Counted from the first letter of the stretch, positions 1 to 8,764 are shown. The stretch is 64,000 nt of DNA from Streptomyces sp. TRM70350 (GCF_019219825.1 NZ_JAHUXH010000010.1:62001-126000), one strand, 5' to 3'. Program-made: numbers and translations. Notes: generated from the letters alone by a model not told the origin.

Positions 1-128
1 CGGCCCTGCGCGGAGCCGGTGAACTTCACGACGTACGTGCCCAGGTCGTCGGCCTCGACGACGGCGGGGACGGAGCCGCCGGAGCGCAGGGGTGTGATGT
101 AGCGGGTTGCGGTGACCTCTCTCAGCAT
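1..128 (-). CDS. HipA-like kinase, N-terminal part (runs off window)
   Basis: The frame starts at ATG 126-128 and is open to the window edge, giving about 42 residues beginning MLREVTATRYITPLRSGG and continuing EADDLGTYVVKFTG. This is the start of the HipA-family kinase common in Streptomyces (a stand-alone kinase-fold protein, not necessarily a toxin). Only the N-terminus is visible, so activity cannot be judged. A near-identical 69-bp piece of this gene recurs at 38736-38804. The family call rests on recognition of the N-terminal pattern only. Confidence 0.65.
   Translation of the reverse strand, partial: MLREVTATRYITPLRSGGSVPAVVEADDLGTYVVKFTGSAQG
26..94. repeat. 69-bp direct repeat, copy 1 (inside HipA-like gene)
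   Basis: These 69 bases recur at 38736-38804 in the same orientation with one mismatch (C at 71, G at 38781). Here they are part of an open frame; the second copy is a fragment among decayed sequence. A 15-base motif at 214-228 also recurs, directly abutting copy 2 (38721-38735), but on the opposite side of the 69-bp block. Confidence 0.9.
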
Positions 129-132
129 TTTC

Positions 133-366
133 TCAGGCCACCCACTTCATTGACCTTGCAATCCACGGTCGACCTCGGAGGTGCCCAGCAGCGGGAATTG
201 CGCGTCGTCCGCCCTGGGGAGAATCTGGGGAGTTCCGACTGGCATGCAAATCTCCCTGCCTCTCCAGCAGTCGGTCAAGGGCCGTCCGCCCCTTGCTGCC
301 GGCCTCCGGCATGAAGTGAGCATAGTAACCGAGGGTGATCGCCGGCGAGGAGTGCCCGAGCCACCG
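133..366 (-). pseudogene. Tyrosine integrase, 3' part of a split gene
   Basis: Reading leftward from 366 the frame gives RWLGHSSPAITLGYYAHFMP followed by EAGSKGRTALDRLLE, the C-terminal catalytic end of an actinomycete tyrosine recombinase with the tyrosine in the LGYYAHFMPEA segment. The frame upstream of Arg-Trp-Leu-Gly (366-405) does not resemble an integrase. The missing upstream part, ending exactly with the same Arg-Trp-Leu-Gly, is at 18694-18990 on the same strand. The two parts join perfectly if everything from 367 to 18693 is removed. Confidence 0.85.
355..366. repeat. 12-bp direct repeat, left end of 18.3-kb segment
   Basis: CCCGAGCCACCG occurs here and at 18682-18693. It encodes Arg-Trp-Leu-Gly of an integrase on the minus strand. 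Left of this copy the integrase continues; right of it unrelated sequence begins. At the other copy the situation is mirrored. Confidence 0.85.
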
Positions 367-447
367 CGCCCTGTACCCGCAGATGAAAGGGGTGCCGAGC
401 ATCACCCGAGACGGGCACTCACCTGCCGGTGCTGCTCCTTGCCGAGC

Positions 448-2622
448 TCAGCCCACTCGGGCAGGGATCGCGCGATCGAGCGTTTCCGCCGTCTCCGCCT
501 CGACGACACCGAGGCGGCTCCCGGGCTCCTTGGTGAACTCCAAGAAGCGCGAGATCGGTCCGACGTGGGTCAGGTGGAGCTCGTGCATGGCCCGGGTGCA
601 GGCGATGTAGAGCATGCACTTGTCCATCTCGGTGGCGTAGTTCGTGTCGTCCACGTCCGGGACGATCACGGCGTCGAACTCCAGCCCCTTGGCGATGTGC
701 GCCGAAGTGATCACGGTGCCGGCGTTGAACTCCGTGCTCTCGTAGTCGAGGAAGGTCAGCTCGACGCCCGCCGCCGACAGGGTCCGGTACAGCTCCTCCG
801 CCTGCGCGACGGTCTTGCAGACGATGCCGAGGGAGCGGTACTCGCTTCGCCGGTGCCGCTCGACCAGCGCCAAGATCTCCGCTTCCTGCGCCTTGTGGTC
901 CGCGGCGGCGGCGACCTGCGGTGGCAGCCCGTGCCGCTCGATCGGGACGAGCTTGTCGTTGCGCGAGATGTGCTGGGCGAAATCCGTGATCTCGGTCGTG
1001 GATCGGTAGCTCTTGCACAGCTCCAGACAGTCCGCTTCCGGGAAGATGTCGCGGATGACCGGCAGCGACGAGGAGCTGAACGGGTTCACCTTCTGGTTGG
1101 CGTCCCCGAGGATCGTCATCTTGCAGGAGAACAGCGCGCGCAGCACCGCGTACTGGACGGGCGTGTAGTCCTGCATCTCGTCCACCAGGAGGTGCCGGAT
1201 GTGGCCGTAGCCCTCCTGCCGGGACGTCCTGATCATGGTGTAGACCAGCGGGAAGACGTCCGCGTACTCGATCTTCTTGCGGCCCAGCGGCTTGAACAGG
1301 CCCCTGCGCTCGGGGTGCCCGGGGTCCTGGTAGAACGCCTTGTACAGGGCGAACGCGTCCTTGTGCGGGAACATGGCGCGCACCTGCTTGCGGATGCCGT
1401 TGGTGTCCGCCGCCGACCACTTGCCGCCCTTGTCCAGCACCTGCTGGCGCAACGTGTTCGCGGCGTTCTCGGCGAGAAGATCGAGCCGGGTGAAGACGGG
1501 CAGTCCACGCGAGGCCGCGAAGGCGTCCGCGACCCACTCCTCCGACAGCCGCTTGTTCCGCTGCTCGATCTGCCGCGGGGTGAAGTCCTCGTCCCCCCGC
1601 GCGGCCAGCCACGCATCGAGCTGGGTAACGAACTGCGGCGTCGCCTTGAAACGCATCCGCTCCGCCGCCGCCGCCTCCGCCCCGTCGAGCAGCTTGACCA
1701 CCTGCTCGCTGAAGGTCTCGTACTCCGTCACCTTGGCGAGGAACCGGTCGGCGATCCTCTCGAAGTCGATCTCCGCGATCTGCTCCTCACCCAGCTCGGG
1801 AAGGACGCCTGCGATGTAGTCGCCGAAGACCTTGTTCGGGGAGAGGATCATGACGTCGTCGGACGACAGGGAGTCCTTGAATCGGTAGAGCAGGAACGCC
1901 ACCCGGTGCAGGGCGATCGACGTCTTCCCGGAGCCCGCCACGCCCTGCAGGATCAGCACCTTCGCCGACTCGTTGCGGATCACCTCGTTCTGCTCACGCT
2001 GAATCGTCGCGACGATGTTCTTCATCCTGTCGTCGGCGGACCGGCTCAGCTCCCGCTGCAGGACCTCGTCGCCGATGGTCAGCGCGCTGTCGAACATGTA
2101 CTCGAGGCGATCGCCCGCGACCTTGTACTGGCGCTTGCCCGTGATCGTTCCGTGGACGGTCCCCGTCGGGGCCTCGAAATGCGCCTCGCCCAACTCGAAG
2201 TCGTAGTAGAGGCTGGAGACCGGGGCCCGCCAGTCGTGGACCAGGATCTCCTGTGTCTCCGGGTCCGAGAAGTCATGGACGCCGATGTAGTGGCCCTTTC
2301 CCTCCCCGTCGTCCGCCCTGCGGAAGTCGACCCGGCCGAAGTAGGGCGACTCCAGCAGGCGCTCAACATGCCGGCGCACCGTCACGGCACTGTCGCCCAC
2401 GCCGACCGAGGTGTTGACCTCCGTGCGCATGGCGGCCTTCTCGGCGAAGTCCATGTCGCGCCAGTTCTCCCACATGAACTCCTTCTGCTCCTGGATGGTC
2501 TTGGCGGTCCGGTCGATGGAGGCGCCGAGCCGCTCCAGCTCCCGTTTCAGTAGACGCACCGTCTCGGCCAGATACTGACGCTCTCGTTCTTCGTCGCGTG
2601 TCTGCACGTCCGTCAAAGCCAT
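448..2622 (-). CDS. helR-like: HelD/HelR-type RNA polymerase recycling helicase-like ATPase
   Basis: A superfamily-1 ATPase of about 724 residues. It has a charged, probably coiled-coil N-terminus, Walker A GVAGSGKTS near residue 226, Walker B LLVDEMQDYTP near residue 480, and a C-terminal helicase half ending with AKGLEFDAVIVPDVDDTNYA and ACTRAMHELHLTH. Known HelD/HelR proteins enter stalled or rifampicin-bound RNA polymerase and release it. The frame extends to GTG 2658, but that codon lies inside a promoter-like dyad (2646-2666). ATG 2622, or TTG 2616 with AGGAG six bases upstream, is therefore preferred. The rifamycin-associated palindrome that precedes some helR genes was not seen. The gene belongs to the MerR-type promoter array described below. 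Confidence 0.85.
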   Translation of the reverse strand: MALTDVQTRDEERERQYLAETVRLLKRELERLGASIDRTAKTIQEQKEFMWENWRDMDFAEKAAMRTEVNTSVGVGDSAVTVRRHVERLLESPYFGRVDFRRADDGEGKGHYIGVHDFSDPETQEILVHDWRAPVSSLYYDFELGEAHFEAPTGTVHGTITGKRQYKVAGDRLEYMFDSALTIGDEVLQRELSRSADDRMKNIVATIQREQNEVIRNESAKVLILQGVAGSGKTSIALHRVAFLLYRFKDSLSSDDVMILSPNKVFGDYIAGVLPELGEEQIAEIDFERIADRFLAKVTEYETFSEQVVKLLDGAEAAAAERMRFKATPQFVTQLDAWLAARGDEDFTPRQIEQRNKRLSEEWVADAFAASRGLPVFTRLDLLAENAANTLRQQVLDKGGKWSAADTNGIRKQVRAMFPHKDAFALYKAFYQDPGHPERRGLFKPLGRKKIEYADVFPLVYTMIRTSRQEGYGHIRHLLVDEMQDYTPVQYAVLRALFSCKMTILGDANQKVNPFSSSSLPVIRDIFPEADCLELCKSYRSTTEITDFAQHISRNDKLVPIERHGLPPQVAAAADHKAQEAEILALVERHRRSEYRSLGIVCKTVAQAEELYRTLSAAGVELTFLDYESTEFNAGTVITSAHIAKGLEFDAVIVPDVDDTNYATEMDKCMLYIACTRAMHELHLTHVGPISRFLEFTKEPGSRLGVVEAETAETLDRAIPARVG

Positions 2623-2645
2623 CTCCTGTTCAGGGGTCCGCGTCG

Positions 2646-2666
2646 AGCCTACTGTCACGTTAGAGT
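2646..2666 (-). promoter_or_regulatory. MerR-type dyad/promoter 1 (helR-like gene)
   Basis: On the minus strand it reads ACTCTAACG-TGACAG-TAGGCT, the same layout as the sites at 8724 and 11082. TAGGCT would be the -10 box, placing the RNA start only about 20 bases before ATG 2622, so the leader is very short. Confidence 0.6.
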
Positions 2667-2913
2667 AGGGTAGACGTGTGACCCGGGCGGGCGCCGACGG
2701 TTATCGCCAGCGGGGTGTGCGGCCCTTGGCCGTAGTGGCGTCGAGGTCGACCACCAGCCGCCGAGACCACCTCACAGCGACGCAAATCGTCCGCCCTCAC
2801 GCGCGCGAAGCCCGCACATCCGAACGTCGCGTCACCCAGACGGGCACCGGCGCCACCCCCCGATCCGACATCGCCGGGCGAGGTGGGCGTACGGGTGGAC
2901 CGCGGCAATCCAT

Positions 2914-2934
2914 ACCCTCTCGTGAGGGTAGAGT
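2914..2934 (+). promoter_or_regulatory. MerR-type dyad/promoter 2
   Basis: ACCCTCTCG-TGAGGG-TAGAGT. The -10 box TAGAGT is at 2929-2934, about 75 bases before the TTG start of the small gene at 3011. Confidence 0.65.
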
Positions 2935-3010
2935 CCTTATGGGGTGCCGCACATTCGCGCATCGGGAAGCGGTCCACCGCCGTGAGATACAGGCGAAGGA
3001 GGGTGGCCCC

Positions 3011-3304
3011 TTGACCGGGCGGGAGTTTGAGGCAGACGGGGTCGCCGTCCGCAGGGGATGGTGGCGCACGCTCACGCGGGCCGGCAGGCTCCGGATCGGC
3101 GGGGCCCGGCTGACGCTTCTGACCAGTTATGGCGTGGAGATCGACAGCGAGGTGCTGGCGCGTGTCCGTGCGACGGCGCCCTGGTACGCTCCGGCCGGTT
3201 TCGTGCGGCTGGTGCTGGCCGGCCGGACGTACTGGATCCGGCTCAAGGCCCAGCATGCCCGGAAGGCCGTGGAGGCTGTGACGGCATGGCGCCGCGACCT
3301 GTAG
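3011..3304 (+). CDS. Small conserved hypothetical protein, 97 aa
   Basis: The chosen start is TTG 3011, with AAGGAGGG at 2996-3003 eight bases upstream; an upstream in-frame extension has no ribosome site and would cross the promoter. The protein begins LTGREFEADGVAVRRGWW and ends KAVEAVTAWRRDL. It has no signal peptide or membrane span and is rich in Arg and Trp. The family is not recognised. It is the first gene after dyad/promoter 2 (2914-2934), so it is a likely target of the same regulator as the helicase and SulP genes. Confidence 0.6.
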   Translation: MTGREFEADGVAVRRGWWRTLTRAGRLRIGGARLTLLTSYGVEIDSEVLARVRATAPWYAPAGFVRLVLAGRTYWIRLKAQHARKAVEAVTAWRRDL

Positions 3305-3334
3305 GGCGCCCCGGCTGCTGCGGGCACCCGGCCG

Positions 3335-3690
3335 TCAGTCGGCCCCGACGGGCGGGACGCTCGTTTCGGGGCGGCGCAGCAGATCGCCGAGGCCCCGCTC
3401 CAGCATGGGGAAGGCGTGTTCGGTGGCCGCCACGGCGTCGGGGTACACGGCGCCGGGGGGTCTCCGGCGATGACGCGGTGGGCGTTCGTGGCGGCGAGGA
3501 CTTCCTGTACCGCGAGGATCTGTGCCGCGATCAGTGACGCGGACAGCTCCGAGGCGCCTTCCTCGACCAGCGCCTCGGCCAGCAGCCTGCGGCTCTGCTC
3601 CTGGTAGTGCAGGTTGCGTGCCGTGAGTGCGGGCGTGTCGGCGATCACCTTCTGGGGCGCGTGGGTCAGCCCTGGGCCTGTCGTCTCCTG
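3335..3690 (-). pseudogene. TetR-family regulator, C-terminal fragment with frameshift
   Basis: Two minus-strand frames join near 3455 to give the ligand-binding end of a TetR regulator. The first contains ADTPALTARNLHYQEQSRRL and AAQILAVQEVLAATNAHRV; the second contains YPDAVAATEHAFPMLERGLG before the stop at 3335. The DNA-binding N-terminal part is absent. The fragment abuts a second, unrelated regulator fragment at about 3700. Confidence 0.65.
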
Positions 3691-3699
3691 GCACCCAGC

Positions 3700-4010
3700 C
3701 GGCGTCGTGCGCGAGGATGGCCGCCTGCCCGCGGTTGATCAGGCCGAGCTTGTTCAGGATGCTGCTGACGTGGGCTTTCACGATGCCCTCCCGCATGTCC
3801 GGCGGGTGGCCGGCCTCGGCGTTGGACAGGTGGCGGACCACGCCCAGGAGGACGGCGCGTTCCCGCGCGGTCAGCACGTCCAGCCGGCGGGCCGCCGTGT
3901 CGGTGTCACGGTCGGCGGTGTCCTTGAGGAAGAAGCCACGGGCGTCGGCGCAAAGGGCGCCGTGGACTTACTCGTCCAGGCCGAAAGTGGTGCCTCCGCG
4001 CCGACCGGAC
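3700..4010 (-). pseudogene. NarL/FixJ-type response regulator, broken C-terminal part
   Basis: The minus strand reads TTFGLDE, an in-frame TAA, then VHGALCADARGFFLKDT, then after an internal deletion LTARERAVLLGVVRHLSNAE and GIVKAHVSSILNKLGLINRG. These are the end of a receiver domain and a LuxR-type helix-turn-helix. The stop codon, the deletion of the linker and the loss of most of the receiver make it non-functional. Confidence 0.75.
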
Positions 4011-4093
4011 GATGTGCTTGGTCCCGCCTGGTCGGACGTCGGATCCGGCACAAAGGCCCTGGGCCTCCGGACCGTTGCGGAGGCTGGCCCTGG

Positions 4094-5278
4094 TCAGTCC
4101 GTTGTGTGGGGAACGGCCGTCTGCGGGGGCCTGGCCAGCAGGACAGCGAGAGCCGCCAGCGCCGGCACAGCGGTGAGGGCGATGACGGCGGGCCCGTAGT
4201 GCCCGGTGAGGTCGTGACCGACGGAGACGGCGAGCGGGCCGAAGGCACTGGCCGCGATGGTGACCGTGTGGGCGCTGCCACGGATGGCGCCCAGGTGGGC
4301 GGTGCCGAAGTAGCGGGGCAGGGTGGCCGATTCCACAACGCGCAGCAGGCCGCCTGAAGTGCCGAGCAGGATGCCGTAGCCGATTGCCGTCCAGCCGGGC
4401 GAGACCAGGCGGGCGGACAGCACGCCGCAGGCCAGGATCGCCATGGCCGCAGCCAGCACGGCCTTGGGCGGGAGACGGTCGATGAGCGCTCCGACAGCGA
4501 GAGTGGCAAGCAGAGCGGCCGCGGTCTGCGGCAGGAAGTTCGCGGCGGCCTCGGCCGGGGTCAGACCGCGTTCACCGAGCAGGGCGACCTGGTGGAAGTT
4601 CAAACCGGTGGTGAGCATGCTGCTGGCCGCCAGGCAGGCGGCCACCGCCCAGAAGATGCTCGTGCGCAGGGCCTTGCGCAACGGCCAGCCGGTCAGCGGG
4701 GCATCCGGGTCGGTGTCCGCCTCCGGGGCGATGCCGTCGACATGCTGACCGACGTCGGCGGGCCGGTTGCGGATGCCGAACAGCGCCAGCGGGAGGACCA
4801 CGGCCCACACGGCGATCCCCTCGATGGCCCACGCCTGGCGCCAGCCGTACTCCGCGACCAGACGCTCGATCAGCATGGGAGCCAGGGAGATCCCGGCAGT
4901 GCCGACGGCGCCGGTGATGCCCAGGGCCAGGCCGCGCCGCTTGTCGAACCAGTACGCCACCGTGGTCGTCGCCACCAGGCCCAGGGCCCCCTGCCCGGCC
5001 ATGCGGATACCGATGAACCCCGCCGTCAGGCCGACGAGCCCACTGACGAGGGACAGAGCGATGAGGATCGCGCCGAAGACGGCCGCCACGACGGCGATCA
5101 CCCGGCGCGGACCGTACCGGTCGATCATCCGGCCGACCAGGGGCATCGCGCACGCACCGACCAGGGTACCGGTGAGGTAGGCGGTGGAGACCTGGGTGCG
5201 GCTGACGCCGAGGTCGGCGATGAGCGGGTCGATGAAGACCGAGACACCCGTCGTCTGGCCGGGCGCGGTCATCGCCAT
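4094..5278 (-). CDS. MFS transporter
   Basis: A membrane protein of about 394 residues with roughly eleven or twelve hydrophobic segments and the MFS loop motif GRMIDRYGPRR between the second and third spans. The first span is cut by the ATG at 5278: reading on upstream gives WRIVAYSALA, which is the usual start of helix 1. The only plausible start further upstream is CTG 5393-5395, preceded by GGAGGA, which would give about 433 residues. The gene therefore uses either an unusual CTG start or has lost its original start codon. It belongs to the monocarboxylate/oxalate-antiporter-like MFS group by appearance; the substrate is unknown. The divergent upstream space to SulP is about 160 bp. Confidence 0.8.
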   Translation of the reverse strand: MAMTAPGQTTGVSVFIDPLIADLGVSRTQVSTAYLTGTLVGACAMPLVGRMIDRYGPRRVIAVVAAVFGAILIALSLVSGLVGLTAGFIGIRMAGQGALGLVATTTVAYWFDKRRGLALGITGAVGTAGISLAPMLIERLVAEYGWRQAWAIEGIAVWAVVLPLALFGIRNRPADVGQHVDGIAPEADTDPDAPLTGWPLRKALRTSIFWAVAACLAASSMLTTGLNFHQVALLGERGLTPAEAAANFLPQTAAALLATLAVGALIDRLPPKAVLAAAMAILACGVLSARLVSPGWTAIGYGILLGTSGGLLRVVESATLPRYFGTAHLGAIRGSAHTVTIAASAFGPLAVSVGHDLTGHYGPAVIALTAVPALAALAVLLARPPQTAVPHTTD

Positions 5279-5504
5279 CGCCAGCGCGCTGTAGGCGACG
5301 ATGCGCCAGCCGTCACAACGCCCGCCGGATGCGGGGTCGGCGGGCGTCGCGACGGAGTCGGCTTGAATACGGAAGGACTTGGCGGTGCGGCTCAGTGTTC
5401 CTCCTCGCGGCCGCTTCCTCGTCCCCGAGGAGCGGCACCGGATGCGCGGACCGGGCTCTGGGGCGTCAGGGCATTGTCCCGGGCCCGGCCCGCCCGCGGA
5501 AAGA

Positions 5505-5543
5505 CCGCCCTCCCCCGCTACGTCCGTGGTCGGGGAAGGGCGG
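5505..5543 (-). terminator. Intrinsic-type hairpin after SulP gene
   Basis: CCGCCCTCCCCCG (5505-5517) pairs with CGGGGAAGGGCGG (5531-5543), a 13-bp stem with one mismatch, ten bases beyond the SulP stop codon. There is no clear U tract. Confidence 0.65.
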
Positions 5544-5552
5544 CCGGTCCGG

Positions 5553-7055
5553 TCAGTGGCTGCCGGTCAGCTGGCCGGCGAGGCGCCCGTGCATGTCGGC
5601 GCTGGGCTTGTTCAGGCCGATGATGGTGACCTTCTTGCCCCGCTGGGCGTACTTGGTCTCGACCGCGTCCAGGGCGGCGACGGACGAGGCGTCCCAGATG
5701 TGGGCGTCGGAGAGGTCTATGACGACGTCGTCCGGGTCGTCCTTGTAGTTGAACTGGTAGACGAGGTCGTTGGAGGAGGCGAAGAACAGCTCGCCGGTGA
5801 CCGCGTAGACGACCTGGTTGCCGTCGGGATCGACGACTCCGGAGACGTTCACCACGTGCGCGACGCGCTTGGCGAAGACCACCATCGCGGTGATGCAGCC
5901 CACCACGACGCCGATCGCGAGGTTGTGGGTGGCGACCACGCAGGCGACCGTGACGACCATGACGATCATCTCGCCGAGCGGCATCCGCTTGACGGTCTTC
6001 GGGGCGACGGAGTGCCAGTCGAAAGTGGCCACCGACACCATGATCATCACAGCGACCAGGGCAGCCATCGGGATGTCGGAGACGACCGGGCCGAACGCGA
6101 TGCACAGCACCATCAGGAACACGCCGGACAGGAACGTCGACAGGCGCGTACGGGCCCCGGCCACCCGTACGTTGATCATCGTCTGGCCGATCATGGCGCA
6201 GCCGCCCATGCCGCCGAAGAAGCCGGTGATGATGTTGGCGACGCCCTGGCCGAGAGACTCGCGGGTCTTGCCCGAGTGGGTGTCGGTGATGTCGTCGACC
6301 AGCTTGGCCGTCATCAGCGACTCCATGAGACCGACCAGCGCGAACGCGAACGCGTAGGGAGCGATCGTCGTCAGGGTGTCCATGGTGAAGGGCACGTCCG
6401 GCAGACCCGGAACCGGAAGCGAGGACGGCAGTTGGCCCTTGTCACCGACGGTCGGCACCGCGATCCCGGCCGCCACAGTGATCACGGTCAGCACGACGAT
6501 GGACACCAGCGGAGCCGGGATCACCGTGGTGACCTTCGGGAAGAACACCATCAGCGCCAGGCCGGCGACAATGAGCGGATAGACGGCCCAGGGCACGTCC
6601 CGCATCTCCGGCACCTGCGCCATGAAGATCAGGATCGCGAGGGCGTTGACGAAGCCGACCATCACGCTGCGCGGCACGAACCGCATCAGCTTGGCCACCC
6701 CGAGCGCGCCCAGAACCAACTGGAAGACGCCGCCCAGGATGACAGCCGCGATCAGGTAGCCGAGCCCGTGCTCATGGTTGAGCGGGGCGATGACCAGGGC
6801 CATCGCACCGGTCGCGGCGGAGATCATCGCCTTCCGGCCGCCCACGACCGAGATCACCACGGCCATGGTGAAGGAGGCGAACAGGCCGACCGCCGGGTCG
6901 ACCCCGGCAATGATGGAGAAGGAGATCGCCTCGGGGATCAGCGCCAGGGCGACGACCAGACCGGCCAGCACCTCGGTACGGAAGACCTTCGGGGAGTCGA
7001 GCCAGTCCGGCTTGGACAGGCGGAACTTCGGGGCTGCGGGCAGCAGTGAGGACAT
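5553..7055 (-). CDS. SulP-family anion transporter with STAS domain
   Basis: A protein of 500 residues starting at ATG 7055 (MSSLLPAAPKFRLSKPDW). The transmembrane core begins with VLAGLVVALALIPEAISFSI, the SulP signature, and contains further spans to about residue 400. A cytoplasmic STAS domain with VVIDLSDAHIWDASSVAALD lies near residues 440-465. SulP proteins import sulfate, bicarbonate or other anions; the substrate cannot be read from the sequence. The gene is transcribed away from merR from a shared palindrome (7311-7336), leaving a leader of about 240 nt. A hairpin terminator follows the stop codon. Expression under the MerR regulator is inferred. Confidence 0.9.
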   Translation of the reverse strand: MSSLLPAAPKFRLSKPDWLDSPKVFRTEVLAGLVVALALIPEAISFSIIAGVDPAVGLFASFTMAVVISVVGGRKAMISAATGAMALVIAPLNHEHGLGYLIAAVILGGVFQLVLGALGVAKLMRFVPRSVMVGFVNALAILIFMAQVPEMRDVPWAVYPLIVAGLALMVFFPKVTTVIPAPLVSIVVLTVITVAAGIAVPTVGDKGQLPSSLPVPGLPDVPFTMDTLTTIAPYAFAFALVGLMESLMTAKLVDDITDTHSGKTRESLGQGVANIITGFFGGMGGCAMIGQTMINVRVAGARTRLSTFLSGVFLMVLCIAFGPVVSDIPMAALVAVMIMVSVATFDWHSVAPKTVKRMPLGEMIVMVVTVACVVATHNLAIGVVVGCITAMVVFAKRVAHVVNVSGVVDPDGNQVVYAVTGELFFASSNDLVYQFNYKDDPDDVVIDLSDAHIWDASSVAALDAVETKYAQRGKKVTIIGLNKPSADMHGRLAGQLTGSH

Positions 7056-7310
7056 GCAACCGTTTCTGTTCGGGTGTGCATCCGAGCCGCCGGACGCACA
7101 GCGTCGTACTGATTCCGCAAGAGGGATGGGAATCTCCGGCACACAGGTCCCACCGCAGCGGGCTGAGTGCCGGACAGAGCGGCAACCTCTGGTCGCCGGT
7201 CGGGCCTCATTGCCCGGAAGTCTTCGGAGCCGCATGGGTCCCGGTCGGGGCCCGCACTACGGCAGGATCACCCCTGCCGCGTACTGGACAGCGGAGGCGA
7301 GCACGCCAAC

Positions 7311-7336
7311 ACTCTACCCTGACGTGAGGGGAGAGT
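7311..7336. promoter_or_regulatory. MerR-type dyad 3, shared by SulP and merR
   Basis: A near-perfect 26-bp palindrome, ACTCTACCCT-GACGTG-AGGGGAGAGT. Leftward it gives ACG-TCAGGG-TAGAGT, a good -10 for SulP; rightward it gives ACG-TGAGGG-GAGAGT toward merR at 7458. It is the best-conserved member of the array and the natural candidate for autoregulation. Confidence 0.75.
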
Positions 7337-7457
7337 GCGAGCTGTGGCTTGTGAAACGCAGGTAAGTCCCGGCCAAGATCCTGTGATTGATCTCACGTAG
7401 ACTGATTCACTTCACGTTTCTGAAACCTGACGGACGGCAGAGGGAGAGGGCTCGGCA

Positions 7458-7871
7458 ATGGGCGAGCGGCAGATGCAGATCGGCGAGGTGGCCGAGCGGA
7501 CCGGTTTGTCGCTGCGCACCATCCGCCACTACGAGGAAGTGGGCCTGGTGATCCCCTCGGCCCGCAGCAAGGGCGGCTTCCGGCTGTACACGGACTCCGA
7601 CGTCGAGCGCCTGATGGTGATCCGCCGGATGAAGCCGCTGGACTTCTCCCTGGAGGAGATGCGCGACCTGCTGGACATCACCGACCGCCTCGCCGCCACG
7701 GACGCCCCGCCCGCCCGCGAGGAGCGCGAGCGTCTTCGGGAGCGGCTCGACTCCTACCGCAAGGTGGTCGACGCCCGCTGCGAGACCCTGCGGGCCCGGT
7801 TGGAGATGGCCGAGGACTTCGCCGCCACGCTGCGCCGCCGCTTGCAGGCCGACGCCCGCTCGGGTGCCTGA
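7458..7871 (+). CDS. MerR-family transcriptional regulator
   Basis: 137 residues. The winged helix-turn-helix spans residues 1-75 with MQIGEVAERTGLSLRTIRHY and YTDSDVERLMVIRRMK; a long charged helix follows (residues 85-130), the usual dimerisation coiled coil. There is only one Cys, so a thiol-metal sensor of the MerR/CueR type is unlikely, and no effector domain is attached. AGGGAGAGGG precedes ATG 7458. The gene is divergent from SulP across the palindrome 7311-7336. Its position in the middle of eleven similar dyads suggests it controls all of them; this is inference. Confidence 0.9.
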   Translation: MGERQMQIGEVAERTGLSLRTIRHYEEVGLVIPSARSKGGFRLYTDSDVERLMVIRRMKPLDFSLEEMRDLLDITDRLAATDAPPAREERERLRERLDSYRKVVDARCETLRARLEMAEDFAATLRRRLQADARSGA

Positions 7872-8003
7872 GCCACTTGGGCCGCGATGCGCGACGAAGG
7901 AGTCGGCCCCACACGCCTCGTGGCACCACGCGGTAGTACAGTCGCCGACGCCTTCCGGCAGCTGCGTTGACGACTCCGCTCAGGCGGTGACCGCGCCGCC
8001 GGT

Positions 8004-8291
8004 GCCGGTTTCGAAGGCAACCGATCCATTTCCGGGAAGGGCATCACCCAGATCGTCTCCGCCTGGGCCCGTTCCATGGCAAACGAGGAGGCCCGCGAGG
8101 GCCTCGGTGCGAGGATCGACTGGCTGGTGATGTTCGGGCCCCTGTCCGCCGGCGCGCTCGGCCTGGCCCTGAAGGGCTACATCGCCGGCACTTCCGCGAT
8201 CTCAGGCTGGTCGCCTTCAGCCTGATCACACTCGGCGCCGTCCTCGCTGTCGCCGACCGGTACGCCACGAGGGCATCCCGTGGGCACGTGC
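8004..8291 (+). pseudogene. Undecaprenyl-diphosphatase (UppP/BacA) fragment, frameshifted
   Basis: The frame from 8040 reads GITQIVSAWARSMANEEARE and then IDWLVMFGPLSAGALGLALK, followed by GYIAGT. A one-base loss near 8193 shifts the frame, which continues FRDLRLVAFSLITLGAVLAV, ADRYATR. This is the middle of an UppP-type membrane phosphatase. The catalytic segments before and after are gone. Confidence 0.65.
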
Positions 8292-8366
8292 CGTGCCGAT
8301 CCGCATCAGCGCTGCGGTCGCGGCCTCACCGCCATGCCCCGCAGTCCAGCGCCCAGCCCGACCGCA

Positions 8367-8392
8367 AACCTACCCTGACGTTAGGGAAGGTT
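8367..8392. promoter_or_regulatory. MerR-type dyad 4
   Basis: Near-perfect 26-bp palindrome AACCTACCCT-GACGTT-AGGGAAGGTT. On the minus strand the -10-like element is TAGGTT. Rightward, GAGGGAGGA and an ATG at 8421 follow, but the frame is only 39 codons of low-complexity residues and is probably not a gene. Confidence 0.6.
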
Positions 8393-8629
8393 GCGTCGCT
8401 GCTGCGAGGGAGGACCCGACATGCCGCCGCCGTCGTCGGCAGGCGACGCCTCCCTGTGTCACCCGCGGGGCGGCACCCCCCGCGAACGGCCACCGGGCGA
8501 GGGCCGATCGTGTCGTCGACCGCCACCTGGTCCTGCTTGACGGGTCCCCCGCCATGCGCGTCCTGTCCTCGGGTCCGGGTGTGCACCCGCACCAAGCAAC
8601 GGCACCGGCCGGGTAGCCGGACCGTACGC

Positions 8630-8723
8630 TCTGGCACCGTTCCCGAGCAGCAGCCAGCGCAACCCTTGCCGCGGCCCGGGAACGGTTGGAAGCAGGCCGA
8701 CAGTGTCGCCGACGAGCGTCATC
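8630..8723 (-). ncRNA. Structured leader, copy 1 (candidate RNA element)
   Basis: This stretch and 10986-11081 are diverged copies of one leader, each downstream of a minus-strand TAGAGT. A 9-bp stem (CCGTTCCCG in the RNA from 8685-8677, CGGGAACGG from 8645-8637) is kept in copy 2 as CCGTCCCCG/CGGGGGCGG. The changes are one compensated pair and one G-U wobble. No gene follows here, so this copy seems orphaned. Confidence 0.4.
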
Positions 8724-8744
8724 ACTCTAACGCAACGGTAGAGT
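8724..8744. promoter_or_regulatory. MerR-type dyad 5
   Basis: ACTCTAACG-CAACGG-TAGAGT on plus; the minus strand also ends in TAGAGT, so it could fire both ways. Rightward it precedes GGGGGAGG and the short frame at 8765; leftward it precedes the structured leader. Confidence 0.65.
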
Positions 8745-8764
8745 TGATGGGCAAGGGGGAGGCG

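Noticed and set aside
2622..2700. Rifamycin-associated promoter element before the helR-like gene
   Set aside because: The known palindrome was looked for and not found; the MerR-type dyad occupies the position instead.
2678..3010. Longer N-terminus for the 97-residue protein at 3011-3304
   Set aside because: The extension would cross dyad/promoter 2, lacks a ribosome site and has random-looking composition.
8421..8540. 39-codon frame after dyad 4 with GAGGGAGGA upstream
   Set aside because: Pro/Arg/Gly-rich low-complexity product typical of chance frames in this composition; kept only as a note.
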